Source: Polyangium fumosum (lineage in GTDB: Bacteria > Myxococcota_A > Polyangia > Polyangiales > Polyangiaceae). From it: a stretch of DNA of 64,000 nt. Positions 28,245 to 37,073 of the stretch are shown here, one piece after another (positions within the stretch are counted from its first letter, which is position 1; each line of letters starts with the position of its first letter). The DNA is taken from the NCBI RefSeq assembly GCF_005144585.1, contig NZ_SSMQ01000021.1, positions 107,293 to 171,292 on the forward strand. The letters run 5' to 3'. The notes below the pieces were generated by a model. It saw only the letters and a list, made by a program, of their open reading frames with translations, was not told where the DNA came from and did not search any database. A program made the position numbers and the translations under genes.

Positions 28245-29099
28245 ATGGCCATCGAGCCTCCCACGCCCCCGCGTATCTACATCCTCCGCGCCTCGGAAGC
28301 GCCACGCGCGCTCGTCTTCGTCAAGCATCACCAGAAGCGCTGGTCGCTCCACCTCTGGAACCTCGACGCCCAGCACGTCGCGCCCGGGGCCACCTTTTTC
28401 GGGACGCTTTATCCACGCCGGAGTGATTTCTCCCCCGACGGCCGGTATCTGCTCTATTTCGCCATGAAAGCGCCCGGCGACGCCGATTGGCCCTTCCAGT
28501 TCAGTGGCCTCTCGCGCGCGCCGTGGCTCACCTGCTTGCTCGCCTGGCGCGAGGCGGGGACCTGGACGCGTGGGATGTATTTCGCGTCCCGCGCGTCGGG
28601 CCGCCCGGAGATCCCCGCGCGCAGCGCCCTGCACCACGGCGCCGACGTGGCCGATCGCTGCCCGTGGAACCTCCAGATGAACGACGCCCTCCAGCTCGCG
28701 GCCGAGCGGCGGATCGGATTCGTCGAAGCGGAGGATTCACCGCCGCGGCATCCACGCGACCTCTGGGACGAGCGGCGCCGCGCCGTGATGTGCAAGCAAA
28801 GACCGGGCGGCGGGCGCGAGGCCCTGCGGCTCACGCTGGGGCCCTTCGACCAGGGCGAAGGGCGGATCGAGGGCGTTCGCAATCATTATACGTTCGTCGG
28901 GAGAGACAGGCGGGAGACCCTACTTCCGGGCCATGTGTGGCTCGACTGGCTCGATGGGGAGCACGTCTATGGCGCGACGCTCGACGGGCGGATCGTCGTG
29001 TGCGCGCTCCGCGGAGGCGAGCTCGTGGAGACGTGGGCGCACGCGTTCGGGGACATGCCCACGCGGCAGCCTTCGCCGGCGTGGGCGCGGCACTTCTGA
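28245..29099 (+). CDS. Hypothetical propeller-like protein
   Basis: 284 aa; starts 10 nt after the TolB-like gene. No signal peptide is obvious. It contains blade-like segments (FSPDGRYLLYFAM, LLPGHVWLDWLDGEHVYGAT, LDGRIVVCALRGGELVETW) with Trp-rich strands. It was not assigned to a known family, and co-transcription with the propeller lipoprotein suggests a partner role. Confidence 0.65.
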   Translation: MAIEPPTPPRIYILRASEAPRALVFVKHHQKRWSLHLWNLDAQHVAPGATFFGTLYPRRSDFSPDGRYLLYFAMKAPGDADWPFQFSGLSRAPWLTCLLAWREAGTWTRGMYFASRASGRPEIPARSALHHGADVADRCPWNLQMNDALQLAAERRIGFVEAEDSPPRHPRDLWDERRRAVMCKQRPGGGREALRLTLGPFDQGEGRIEGVRNHYTFVGRDRRETLLPGHVWLDWLDGEHVYGATLDGRIVVCALRGGELVETWAHAFGDMPTRQPSPAWARHF

Positions 29100-29169
29100 C
29101 GTCAATCTCGCGGCGAACCGGCTCTTGACCTCCGCGAACGGCATGCCCGCTGCGAGCGGCCGCGTGGTT

Positions 29170-29590
29170 GGTTCCGCCGAAAGGACGCGCTCGACGAAGT
29201 GGACCCGAGGAGGCGCCCGGTCCGTGCAACGGGAGCGCAGGACCCGCGGGCGCGCTTTGCGGAAGGGACAATGCCCGTGGAAACGGCGAAACGCTCGTTC
29301 CCGAAGATCGGAACGCGCCCCACCCCGCGGCGGGACGTGTTCCGGGAAATGGGAACGTCCCCGGAAGCGGAGCCCGGCGCGTTGCACGATGTGGGAAGAG
29401 CCTCGGTCGCCGCGTCGCGCGGCGTTCCGAATAAGGGGAATGCTCCCGGAAGCGAGTCGGGGGGCGTTCCGAAAAAGGGGAACGACCAGGGAGACGGCTC
29501 CGCGCGTGGTCCAGAAACGCGGAATCGACCTCGATGCAGAGGCGAGGGGCGTTCCGACAAATGAAAATCAGTCGGGCAGCGGATCCGAGC
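29170..29590. repeat. Degenerate ~42-bp tandem array (about ten units)
   Basis: A GTTCC-type anchor recurs at 29170, ~29212, 29254, 29296, 29338, 29380, 29423, 29465, 29507 and 29550, always 42-43 bp apart. The best units read GCGTTCCGAAAAAGGGGAAC with CCGGAAGCG half a unit later, giving 21 + 21 bp. Short ORFs cross it on both strands and give repetitive peptides on each, so a coding strand cannot be chosen. It occupies the first half of the 887-bp gap after the propeller-like gene. Confidence 0.65.
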
Positions 29591-29651
29591 GCATTGCGAG
29601 GAGGTGGAGGTGAACTCGAAGCGGCGCGGGCCTCGCGTGAACGAGGGCGGA

Positions 29652-29888
29652 GGACCCAAGCTCGATGAACTGCGCTCCGCGCAGCTCCTCGAACAGACCC
29701 TGTACAGACCCGCCGCGACCCTGCCAACCCAAACAGCCACGCTGCGACTTCAACTGGCACCCCGGCCTCTTCGTCGGCTGTTTGAAAAACTGCGCATCGC
29801 GCAGTTTTTCAACCCTGGGTCCAGCGCCTCGCTGGTCCGGGGTCGAGGGGGCGGACAGCCCCCCGCGGGGACCGGGGCGGCGCCCCGG
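29652..29888 (+). repeat. Dispersed palindromic element, copy D (left arm shortened)
   Basis: The left arm keeps only H4 (degenerate, GATGAACTGCGC stem); H1-H3 are lost. The core has CCAACCCAAACAGCCACGCT. The right arm is complete: H4 TTGAAAAACTGCGC stem with loop ATC, H3 CCAGCG/CGCTGG, H2 with loop GGACA, H1 CCGGGGC-GGC-GCCCCGG ending at 29888. Confidence 0.85.
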
Positions 29889-29949
29889 CGCGACGCTCCG
29901 CCGATTGCCAGCAGGAGAGCACCGGGCCCGCTCGAAAGCGGCCGGCCGG

Positions 29950-29978
29950 TTGACGCTCGTCGCCGGGCCGCCTACCGT
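29950..29978 (+). promoter_or_regulatory. Promoter of the C2-like lipoprotein gene (near-leaderless)
   Basis: TTGACG (29950-29955), 17 nt, TACCGT (29973-29978), then ATG 8 nt later at 29987. No Shine-Dalgarno fits in the remaining space, so transcription would begin at or next to the start codon. Confidence 0.5.
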
Positions 29979-29986
29979 CCTCGTTC

Positions 29987-30586
29987 ATGCGCTGGCCGCT
30001 CCTTGTTGCGCTCTTCCTCGTCGGCTGTGGGCCCTCCCCCGCCGCCTCCGGCGCCGAGTCGTACGCGGGATCGATGCCCGCTTCGGGGCGCGTGATGCTC
30101 CACGGCGTGACCGTCGCGCCCTGCAAATTCGGCGGCGAGACGTGGGACGGCACGGAGCACATCGATCCGAGTCAGATCGACCTCCTCGGCAATCTCCTGC
30201 GCGGCCGCGTGCCCTACGTCGAGATCGCCAAAGCGCTCGCCGCGCCCGCGAATGCGGCCCTCGACAAACCCGACGTGAAAGGGCGCGCGAAGATCCTCGG
30301 CGTCTCCGAAGGCGCGCCCGTCGTGCTCAGGGGCCAGGAAGATAGCTTCACGCCACAATTCCAGGGGCCGCCCACGTTCCAGGACGTGGCCTTCGACGGG
30401 AGCGCGCGCCTCGCCGTCGAGCTCCTGGACGACGACATGGTCGACGACGACGCGATGGGCTCGTTCCAGCTCGGCGCGGACGAAATGCTGGAGGCATTCC
30501 GGGCCGGAAACGTGCATCAGGTCCGCGTCGATTCACAGACGAACGGGCAAGTCCTTTTTGCCGCGATCTCCGTTCTGGCAGATTGA
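29987..30586 (+). CDS. Lipoprotein with a C2-like domain
   Basis: 199 aa. Signal peptide with lipobox L-V-G-C (MRWPLLVALFLVGC). Residues ~30-190 include VRLMLHGVTVAP-like strands and an acidic loop LLDDDMVDDDAMGSFQLG, which resembles the calcium-binding loops of C2 domains. Function unknown; it would sit in the periplasm or at the outer membrane. It converges with the kinase gene at 30594, with only 7 nt between stops. Confidence 0.6.
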   Translation: MRWPLLVALFLVGCGPSPAASGAESYAGSMPASGRVMLHGVTVAPCKFGGETWDGTEHIDPSQIDLLGNLLRGRVPYVEIAKALAAPANAALDKPDVKGRAKILGVSEGAPVVLRGQEDSFTPQFQGPPTFQDVAFDGSARLAVELLDDDMVDDDAMGSFQLGADEMLEAFRAGNVHQVRVDSQTNGQVLFAAISVLAD

Positions 30587-30593
30587 ATCTCGA

Positions 30594-33500
30594 TCAGAGC
30601 GCCGCCGCGAACTCGCGGCCGAACTCCAGCGGCGACGGCCGCTCGGTGGGCTCCCGCGTGGTGGCGGCCCGCAGGAGCTTGGCGACGGCCGCGGGGAAGC
30701 CGCGGAGGCGCTCGGCGTCGTCGAAAGGATCGAGCCGCATGTGCGCGAGGATGCGGTCGCGCCCCGTGAGCTCGTCGAAAAAGGAGCGGCCCGTGGTCAC
30801 GTTGTACACGGTGCCGGCGAGCGCATACACGTCCGAGCGAGGGTCGAGCTCCACCGGATCGAGCACCTGCTCGGGCGCGATGTAGCCGGGCGTGCCGGCC
30901 ACGAAGCGGCCGCCGACCTCGGGCGGGACGCGGATCGCCCGCACCATGCCGAAATCGATGACCACGGTCGAGAGCGGAGGCACGCGCCCGGGATCACGGT
31001 GTTTCTCCGGGTCGAACCGCTCTCCGCCGGCGAGCGGCAGGCGCAGCCATAGGTTTGCCGGCTTGATGTCACGGTGCACGAGGCCCGCGCCGTGCAGCGC
31101 GGCGAGCCCGGCGCACGCGTCGAGCACGACCTGGCGAAGCTCGAAGAGCGTCATCAGGCGGGCCGCGGCGTATTGCTTGAGATCCGCGCCGATCAGGTAT
31201 TCGAGGACGAGGAACGGCGCGCCCTCGGAGACGCCGCGATCGATGATGTTCGCGACGTTCGGATGGTAAAGGCCGGCGAGCGCATTGGCCTCCTCGACGA
31301 ACGACGCGAGGATCCCCGCGCGCTCGGTCTCGTTGGCGCTGGCGAGCGCGTCGGCCTTGGGGATCTTGAGCACGAAGAGGCGATCGGCCCCGGGCTTGCG
31401 CACGAGCCAAACCGAGCCGATCCCGCCCTCGCCGAGCGGCTTCACGAGCTCATAGCCCTCGATGAGCTTCGGCTCCTTTTTCTTCGAGGTCGGCGGCGGC
31501 GGCGGCGTCCTGCGGATCGCCCCGCGCACCGCGCCCTCCAGAAGCGCGGACGCGACGGGGCCGAGCGAGGCGAACCACACGTCGAGCATGCCGAGCTCAC
31601 GCGCGCGGATGGCGCGGGCGACGAGCGCGGCCACACGCGGGGCGTTCTGCGTCGTGCGCGGCGGGAGCGAGTCCTCGTCGTCCTCGCTCGCGGCGTGGAG
31701 CGCTTTGACGGGATCCGCGAGCGAGGCCTGCAAGCGATCCCCGGCGAGGACGAGCTTGATGCACCGGATCTCGAGGTCACTCTTCGGCCCCGCGGCGTCG
31801 GAAAAGTCTTCGAGCGCCATCGCGAGCTTCGAGAGCGCCCGCGAGAGCTCGGTGTCCTCGGCGTGCAGGGCGACGAATGCCTCCTCGGCCTGGAAGGACC
31901 AGCCTGCGTCGGTCTCGGCCGACGAGACGGCCGTGCGCAGCGCCTCGGCTTGCTCGCAGCACCGCGCAAGCGCGCTCGGCGCCATCATCGGCAGCGAGGT
32001 CGCGAGCTGGCGGAGCATCGCGGGCCGGTCGATGACGAGCGCCCACCACGCGGCGAACGGGCCGAGCCAGCGGACGTCGTCGACCTCGCCGAGCGCCGTG
32101 CCGCGCGTCGTGTCGACGAGCCGCCAGAGCAACGCCGAGAGCGCGTTTTTCAGCGCAGGCGGGAACTCGCGCGCGCCGCTGGCGAGCCCTTCGAGCTTGC
32201 GCAGCCAGAGGCAGGTGTCGTGCGCCGTCGGCCCTCGTTGGCCATCGTTTGCGGCTCCGGATCGCCTGGCGGCGCCCGCCGCCCCAAGCCCCGACCCGAG
32301 CTCGTCGTCCTCGCCACAAGCGTCGAGCGCATACCCGCCGAGGCGAACCGCCACGACCTCGAGCGCGAGATCCTCGTGCACGTCCGTCTTCTCGCCGCGC
32401 CGCCGCTCCGCGACGAGGTCGAGGATCTCGGCGGGCGAACGAGCCAAGGTCTTCCACGTCTCTTCGAGCTCGGGCTCGTCCACGGGCACGCCCGTGGGCC
32501 GCGTCGCGAGCAGCGGGCGCCAGAGGCGAAGCGCGAACGCCCGCGCCGACGATTCCAGCGCGTTCAGCGCAGCGGCCCGCTGCCGGAGCCTCCCCCACCC
32601 GAGCGCGATGCGGCGCGCCTCGTGGAACGTCGCCGCGAGCGAGGAGGCGAACCGCGCGGCGCGAGCGTCCGCCTCTTCGTCGTCGTACTGCGCGGCGAGG
32701 CGCATCAGGTTCTCCAGGCCGAGCTCGAGGTCGAGCGGATCACGCTCGGCGCGATCGATCACGTCCGTGACCGCGATGACCTCGATCCACCGGCGCGACT
32801 CGTCGATCGAGGCAGCGCGCACATAACGCGCCTTCTCGCGGAGCGCGCGGAGCGTGGCCTCGATCTCGGGCTCGTCGACGCCGCGGCGGAAGAGCGTCGC
32901 GAGCCCCCGCGCGAGCGCGCGCGCGGCGATCGCGCCGCCGTCGCCTTCGAGCACCCGCCGGGCGAGGCGATCCCAGAGCGTCTTGCGCTCGAAGAAGAGG
33001 TACGGCGTCGCGGCGGCGACCGCGGCGAGGACCCAGGCCTCCTCCTCGCGCGAGTCGAGGATCGCCACGAGCTGGCTCGCGAGGAACGCGAGCCGCTCGG
33101 CCGGGAGCGAGGCAAACGCGGTCGTCGCGCGCTGGCGCAGCACCACCGACGCGCCGAACACCCAGTCGAGCAGCGTGCCCTGGAGCTCTTCCATCACGCC
33201 CGTGAGGCGCCCGAGCGCGCGCGCGGCGTGCACCCATACGAGGGGCTCGGGGTGCAGGAGCAAGGGCTGGAGCACCTGCAACGTGCGGCCGATGAGCTCC
33301 GGATCGGCCATCCGCGGCATGCCACGCACGCTGATTTCGAGGCAACGCGCGGCGAGCACGCGGCCGCGGAGCGCGCCGTGCGCGGGGCCGCGGACCATGA
33401 GCTCGAACGTCTCCGGAGATCCCCAGAGCCAGGGCCCGAGCTCGGGCACTTCGAGCGCGCTCGCGCCGGCCTCCCAGATCAGGATCTCCAGCCGCGCGCG

Positions 33501-33956
33501 CGCCTCGGCGTTCGCCGCCGACGCGAGCGCTTCCCCGTCGCCGAGGAGCGGCGCGCACGTGAGCGCATCGAGCAGCGGCCCTTCGACGACCCGCGCCCGC
33601 GCAGCCTCGACGATCCGATCACGGCCGAGCGTCTCGGCGAGCGCGACGAGGATCGGGGCCATCCGCACGTCGCGCCGGAACGCGCTCGCCGCAAAGAACG
33701 TGAGCAGCACCTCGCCGGCCGGCTCGCCGTAGAGCGCGGCGAGCGCGGCGAGCTGCTCGGCCGAGCGCGCGAGCTCTGGGAGCTCACGCCGGAGGAGCTG
33801 CGCGGCGGCGCGCGCGTCCTGCGGAAGCACACGCCGATCGGACTCACTTTCGCCGCCCGCGCGGAAGTGCGCGCGCACGGCCTCTTCGAGCTCGGGGTTC
33901 GTCGCGTGCAGGCGCGTCAGGGTCGAGAGCGCGATCTGGATGTCTTCGGAGAGCAT
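30594..33956 (-). CDS. Helical-repeat protein with C-terminal Ser/Thr kinase domain
   Basis: 1120 aa. Residues ~1-800 are almost entirely amphipathic helices (HEAT/ARM-like) with no other recognised domain. Residues ~830-1118 are an intact kinase: GEGGIGSVW, LFVLKIPK, HRDIKPANLWL (~960), VIDFGMVRA, AGTPGYIAPEQ, DPRSDVYALAGTVY. Most bacterial Pkn kinases have the catalytic domain first, so this reversed order is uncommon. A Lys-rich hinge (TSKKKEPKLIEGYEL) joins the halves. Cytoplasmic, no membrane helix. Start ATG 33956 lies 11 nt after a good -10. Confidence 0.85.
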   Translation of the reverse strand: MLSEDIQIALSTLTRLHATNPELEEAVRAHFRAGGESESDRRVLPQDARAAAQLLRRELPELARSAEQLAALAALYGEPAGEVLLTFFAASAFRRDVRMAPILVALAETLGRDRIVEAARARVVEGPLLDALTCAPLLGDGEALASAANAEARARLEILIWEAGASALEVPELGPWLWGSPETFELMVRGPAHGALRGRVLAARCLEISVRGMPRMADPELIGRTLQVLQPLLLHPEPLVWVHAARALGRLTGVMEELQGTLLDWVFGASVVLRQRATTAFASLPAERLAFLASQLVAILDSREEEAWVLAAVAAATPYLFFERKTLWDRLARRVLEGDGGAIAARALARGLATLFRRGVDEPEIEATLRALREKARYVRAASIDESRRWIEVIAVTDVIDRAERDPLDLELGLENLMRLAAQYDDEEADARAARFASSLAATFHEARRIALGWGRLRQRAAALNALESSARAFALRLWRPLLATRPTGVPVDEPELEETWKTLARSPAEILDLVAERRRGEKTDVHEDLALEVVAVRLGGYALDACGEDDELGSGLGAAGAARRSGAANDGQRGPTAHDTCLWLRKLEGLASGAREFPPALKNALSALLWRLVDTTRGTALGEVDDVRWLGPFAAWWALVIDRPAMLRQLATSLPMMAPSALARCCEQAEALRTAVSSAETDAGWSFQAEEAFVALHAEDTELSRALSKLAMALEDFSDAAGPKSDLEIRCIKLVLAGDRLQASLADPVKALHAASEDDEDSLPPRTTQNAPRVAALVARAIRARELGMLDVWFASLGPVASALLEGAVRGAIRRTPPPPPTSKKKEPKLIEGYELVKPLGEGGIGSVWLVRKPGADRLFVLKIPKADALASANETERAGILASFVEEANALAGLYHPNVANIIDRGVSEGAPFLVLEYLIGADLKQYAAARLMTLFELRQVVLDACAGLAALHGAGLVHRDIKPANLWLRLPLAGGERFDPEKHRDPGRVPPLSTVVIDFGMVRAIRVPPEVGGRFVAGTPGYIAPEQVLDPVELDPRSDVYALAGTVYNVTTGRSFFDELTGRDRILAHMRLDPFDDAERLRGFPAAVAKLLRAATTREPTERPSPLEFGREFAAAL

Positions 33957-33967
33957 CAGCGGCCGAG

Positions 33968-33997
33968 AGAATACTTCCTTCGCTGCGCTCCGTTCAA
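33968..33997 (-). promoter_or_regulatory. Promoter of the C-terminal-kinase gene (near-leaderless)
   Basis: Reading leftward: TTGAAC (33997-33992), 18 nt, TATTCT (33973-33968), then ATG after 11 nt. No Shine-Dalgarno. Confidence 0.5.
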
Positions 33998-34114
33998 AAT
34001 ACCCACGGCTTGGCAGGGTCGAACCTCGATGCGACTTCCGTTTCTCCGAGGATCGAGCCGAAACGAACCACCGACGTCACCGCCTGAGCATGGGTCTCAT
34101 CGCAAGCCGCCGCG

Positions 34115-34404
34115 CCGGGGCGCTGCCCCGGGCCCCGCGGGGGCTGTTCGCCCCTCGACCCGAACCAGGGCCAGCCCTGGACCCTTTGGGGAAGAACTGC
34201 GCAGCGCGCAGTTCTTCCCACAGGCCGTTCGTTGCCGGCTGAACCGTCAGCGCTGCCGTCTTGGCTGGCGGGGTCGCTCGTGGTCTTGACTCGGCCCGTT
34301 CGATGAAGTGCGCATCGCGCAGTTCATCGACCCTGGGTCCAGCGCCTCGCTGGTCCGGGTCCCGGGGCGGATAGCCCCGGGTGGGGCCTGGGGCAACGCC
34401 CCAG
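34115..34404 (-). repeat. Dispersed palindromic element, copy E (complete)
   Basis: Lies between two divergent genes, in inverse orientation to copies A and C. First arm: H1 CCGGGGC-GCT-GCCCCGG, H2 loop TGTTC, H3 CCAGGGC-CA-GCCCTGG, H4 GGAAGAACTGCGC stem. The core CGTCAGCGCTGCCGTCTTGG is the exact complement of the core of copy A. Second arm: H4 CGATGAAGTGCGC/GCGCAGTTCATCG (one mismatch), H3 CCAGCG/CGCTGG, H2 CCGGGGC-GGATA-GCCCCGG, H1 CTGGGGC-AAC-GCCCCAG. Confidence 0.87.
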
Positions 34405-34523
34405 CGAAGCGCTTCCCAGATGAGACACCAATGCTCAGCCCAAGGCGCGCGGGGGCGCGCGCGTCTCACGCGGAGGCCACGATCCGGCGCTGTCGCCGCG
34501 TGGACACGATGGAGGAGCGGCAC

Positions 34524-36014
34524 ATGCAGAGCGATGCATCGAGATCGAACGCAAAAGGCGCGCGGCGGGGCATGACGATGGGAGCGGCGCTCCTCACGGC
34601 GCTCGCGCTCACGGGGTGCGGCGCGGGCGTCGCCACGGCCCCCGTGGCCCCCGAACGGAACGCCCTTTCCTCGCATGCCACGAACGAACCCGCCTCCCCC
34701 GCGGCGGCCGCCCGGTTCCAGGACGGCTTGCTCGCGCTCGCCCGACAGGAAGCCACGCAAAAACACGACGAGGCGAGCTGCAGGGCCGCCGCGGCGCACT
34801 TCACGGCCGTCGCTGACAGCCGCGAGAGCGCTTCGATCCGTGCGCGCGCCCATTACAACGCGGGCGTGGCGTACCAGCGATGCCAGCTCGATCGCGAGGC
34901 GCGGGAGCAATTCACGAAGGCGCTCGCGGCGGAGCCCACGTCCCACCGGGCGCGGGCCGAGCTCGCGCTGCTGGATTTCGCGGCGTCGGGCGGGAAAAAC
35001 TTCGACGCGGCGATCGCCGAGCTCACGCGGGCCGCCGTCGTCGACGCCCAGTTCAAGGACGCGACCTCGCTCGTGCACCTCGGCGTGTTGCACCTGAAAC
35101 GAGGGCGCGAGATGCCCGACGCGGACGGGCTCACCGATTCGCAGCGCGCGAAGAAATATGCGCAGAGCGCGCTCGCCGTGGATGATCGGGCGTTGCCCGC
35201 GTACAACCTCCTCGCGCTCATTCACCTCGGGACGGCGCAACGGAAGGCCGAAGCGCCCCGGGCGCGCGGCGCGCTCGACAAGAAGAAGCTCGACACGCAG
35301 GTGCTCGAGCTCGCGGCGCTCGTCTGCTCGCAGGCCATTCGCAAGGATCCTAGATATGCCCCGATTCACAACACGGCCGGCATGATCCAGGTCGAGCTCG
35401 GGGATTTCACGGCGGCCGCGCGTTCGTTCGACGAGGCGCGGAGGATCGATCCCGCGTTCTTCGAGGCGCAGATGAATTTCGCCGCCGTGAACCTGCGCTT
35501 CCGAGGATTCTCGCCGGCCGAATCGGCCTACCGCGCGGCGCTCGCCCTGCGGCCGAACGATTACGACGCGCGCATCGGGCTGGCGCACGCGCTCCGTGGT
35601 CAGATCGACGAGGGGAACCTGACGCAGAAGTTTGCGGAGGTGCGAACCGAGCTCGCCAAGGCGAAGCAAAGCGCGCCCGAGCGGCCCGAGGCTTATTACA
35701 ACGAAGGGATCCTGACGCAGGAGTACGCGGCGATCGCGGGCGGAGAGCACCCCGAGCTCGCTCCACGCAAGGCCAAGGAGCTGTTTGGCATCTTCCTCCA
35801 GAAAGCCGGGGCCGATCCCACCTACGCCGACGCCACGCGGCGCGCGCGCGAGCGGATCGAGGAGATCGAGCAGATCGAGGGGTTCATGGGCCACGATTGG
35901 AACCGCACGGAGGCCGAGCGGAAGGCGGAGGAGGCCGAGCGGAAGAATCGAATGGCCGAAGAGGAGGCACGCGGGGCCGAGGAGGAGGCTCCGAAGCCGG
36001 CGACGAACCCCTGA
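34524..36014 (+). CDS. TPR-repeat lipoprotein (GltE/AglT-like gliding-motility candidate)
   Basis: 496 aa from ATG 34524, preceded by GGAGGAG at 6 nt; the ORF extends upstream through repeat E but that part is not protein-like. The signal peptide has lipobox L-T-G-C (TALALTGC). About eight TPR-like units follow (HYNAGVAYQRCQLDREAREQ, AYNLLALIHLGTAQ, IHNTAGMIQVELGDFTAAAR, FEAQMNFAAVNLRFRGF). A charged coiled-coil tail ends the protein (RRARERIEEIEQIEGFM, then KAEEAERKNRMAEEEA). The build matches the outer-membrane TPR lipoprotein of myxobacterial A-motility complexes, but the name is a resemblance, not proven. A soluble periplasmic assembly factor is the alternative. Confidence 0.75.
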   Translation: MQSDASRSNAKGARRGMTMGAALLTALALTGCGAGVATAPVAPERNALSSHATNEPASPAAAARFQDGLLALARQEATQKHDEASCRAAAAHFTAVADSRESASIRARAHYNAGVAYQRCQLDREAREQFTKALAAEPTSHRARAELALLDFAASGGKNFDAAIAELTRAAVVDAQFKDATSLVHLGVLHLKRGREMPDADGLTDSQRAKKYAQSALAVDDRALPAYNLLALIHLGTAQRKAEAPRARGALDKKKLDTQVLELAALVCSQAIRKDPRYAPIHNTAGMIQVELGDFTAAARSFDEARRIDPAFFEAQMNFAAVNLRFRGFSPAESAYRAALALRPNDYDARIGLAHALRGQIDEGNLTQKFAEVRTELAKAKQSAPERPEAYYNEGILTQEYAAIAGGEHPELAPRKAKELFGIFLQKAGADPTYADATRRARERIEEIEQIEGFMGHDWNRTEAERKAEEAERKNRMAEEEARGAEEEAPKPATNP

Positions 36015-36018
36015 GACA

Positions 36019-36705
36019 TCAGCCGGCGCGCCAGAGCACGCGGTCGTAGAGCGGCTCCTCCTCGACATCCATCCAGTCGATGTCGTGCACCACGGCGTGC
36101 GCGAGAATGCAGAGCCCGAGGAGGGGCAAACCGTCGTCCTCCTCGTCCTGCTCGTGGAAATACATGACAAACCCCGTCCCGTCCTCGCGGGCCGGCTCGT
36201 CCTCCTCGGGATCGAAGGCGATCATCGCCTCGACGTCGAAGTTCTTGATTTCCTCGATGCTGAGCGCGCCCCCCTCGGGCAGGCGCTCGTTCAGGAACGC
36301 CAGCATGGCCTCCCAATCGTCCTCCTGCATGAGGCGGTAGACGACGTTCGCGTGGACCTCGATCGCGACGGGCGAGCGCGCCTCGAAATGCGAACGAAGC
36401 AGGCCCACGTGGCGCTTCGTCTCGGTCGCGAACAGCTTCTCCAAAAGCTCGTCGGGATCCGTGCCTGCGTTGTTCGCCTCGTAAAACCCCCGGTCCGGGT
36501 CCTCGTCGAGCCGGAGCAAGCGCTCGAGGCGCTCGAGGTACACCGTCTCGCGGATGCCGTCGGCGAACGAGATCTCGTATCGATCGACCACGAACAGCAG
36601 CGTGCCCGCCCGGGACACCAGGGCGAGGCGCTCGGGAGGGCGCGAGGGCCCCACGGAGCGACGCGCAAATGCAAAACCCTCGGGCCCGGTGAGCTGTACG
36701 GCCAT
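36019..36705 (-). CDS. Hypothetical protein
   Basis: 228 aa. No signal peptide or membrane helix. The N-terminal ~40 residues form strands (ERLALVSRAGTLLFVVDRYE); the middle is helical and acidic, with FDPEEDEPAREDGTGF and MYFHEQDEEDD. The family is not recognised. It converges with the TPR lipoprotein (4 nt between stops). Confidence 0.6.
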   Translation of the reverse strand: MAVQLTGPEGFAFARRSVGPSRPPERLALVSRAGTLLFVVDRYEISFADGIRETVYLERLERLLRLDEDPDRGFYEANNAGTDPDELLEKLFATETKRHVGLLRSHFEARSPVAIEVHANVVYRLMQEDDWEAMLAFLNERLPEGGALSIEEIKNFDVEAMIAFDPEEDEPAREDGTGFVMYFHEQDEEDDGLPLLGLCILAHAVVHDIDWMDVEEEPLYDRVLWRAG

Positions 36706-36713
36706 GCAAGCGA

Positions 36714-36742
36714 AGGGGAGCCGAGGACGTCCCTGCTGTCAA
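36714..36742 (-). promoter_or_regulatory. Possible promoter of the 36705 gene (near-leaderless)
   Basis: Reading leftward: perfect TTGACA (36742-36737), 17 nt, weak TCCCCT (36719-36714), then ATG after 8 nt. Confidence 0.35.
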
Positions 36743-36851
36743 GCGCAGGCCTTTTTCAAGCGGAATCGATACGAAAGGGTCGCCGTTCTTGACGCCGGGC
36801 GGCGGAACGCGGATGCTACAGAGGCCGCGCAAAGCGAGCCCCAAGGCCCCG

Positions 36852-37073
36852 ATGAGCACGACCATTCGCCCCGTTCGCAGCGATAACCCCGATGGGAGCT
36901 CGGAGCTCTCGGTGGAAGAGCAAAAAGAACGACTGCGCGGCGAAAACCGGGTCTGGCACATCGGTCGCACCAGCCGCGACGACAACGATCCGATGGCCGG
37001 CTTGAACGGCAGCCAGGTCGATCTGACGCGCGTGCTGCGCGGTCGCCGGCTGCGCACGGGCCGTCAGCGGTAA
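36852..37073 (+). CDS. Small hydrophilic hypothetical protein
   Basis: 73 aa from ATG 36852. Highly charged, without Cys; notable segments are LSVEEQKERLRGENRVWHIG and SQVDLTRVLRGRRLRTGRQR. No domain recognised. Its last 10 nt overlap the end of the convergent membrane-protein gene at 37064. TTGACG at 36789 may be a distant -35. It reads like a small conserved myxobacterial protein, but coding status is not certain. Confidence 0.5.
   Translation: MSTTIRPVRSDNPDGSSELSVEEQKERLRGENRVWHIGRTSRDDNDPMAGLNGSQVDLTRVLRGRRLRTGRQR

Noticed and set aside
29102..29740. Minus-strand 212-codon ORF over the 42-bp array
   Set aside because: Both strands give equally repetitive peptides and the ORF runs into dispersed repeat D; non-coding minisatellite is simpler.
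34308..34523. N-terminal extension of the TPR lipoprotein
   Set aside because: It would be translated from repeat element E and would bury the lipoprotein signal peptide; ATG 34524 has a good Shine-Dalgarno.
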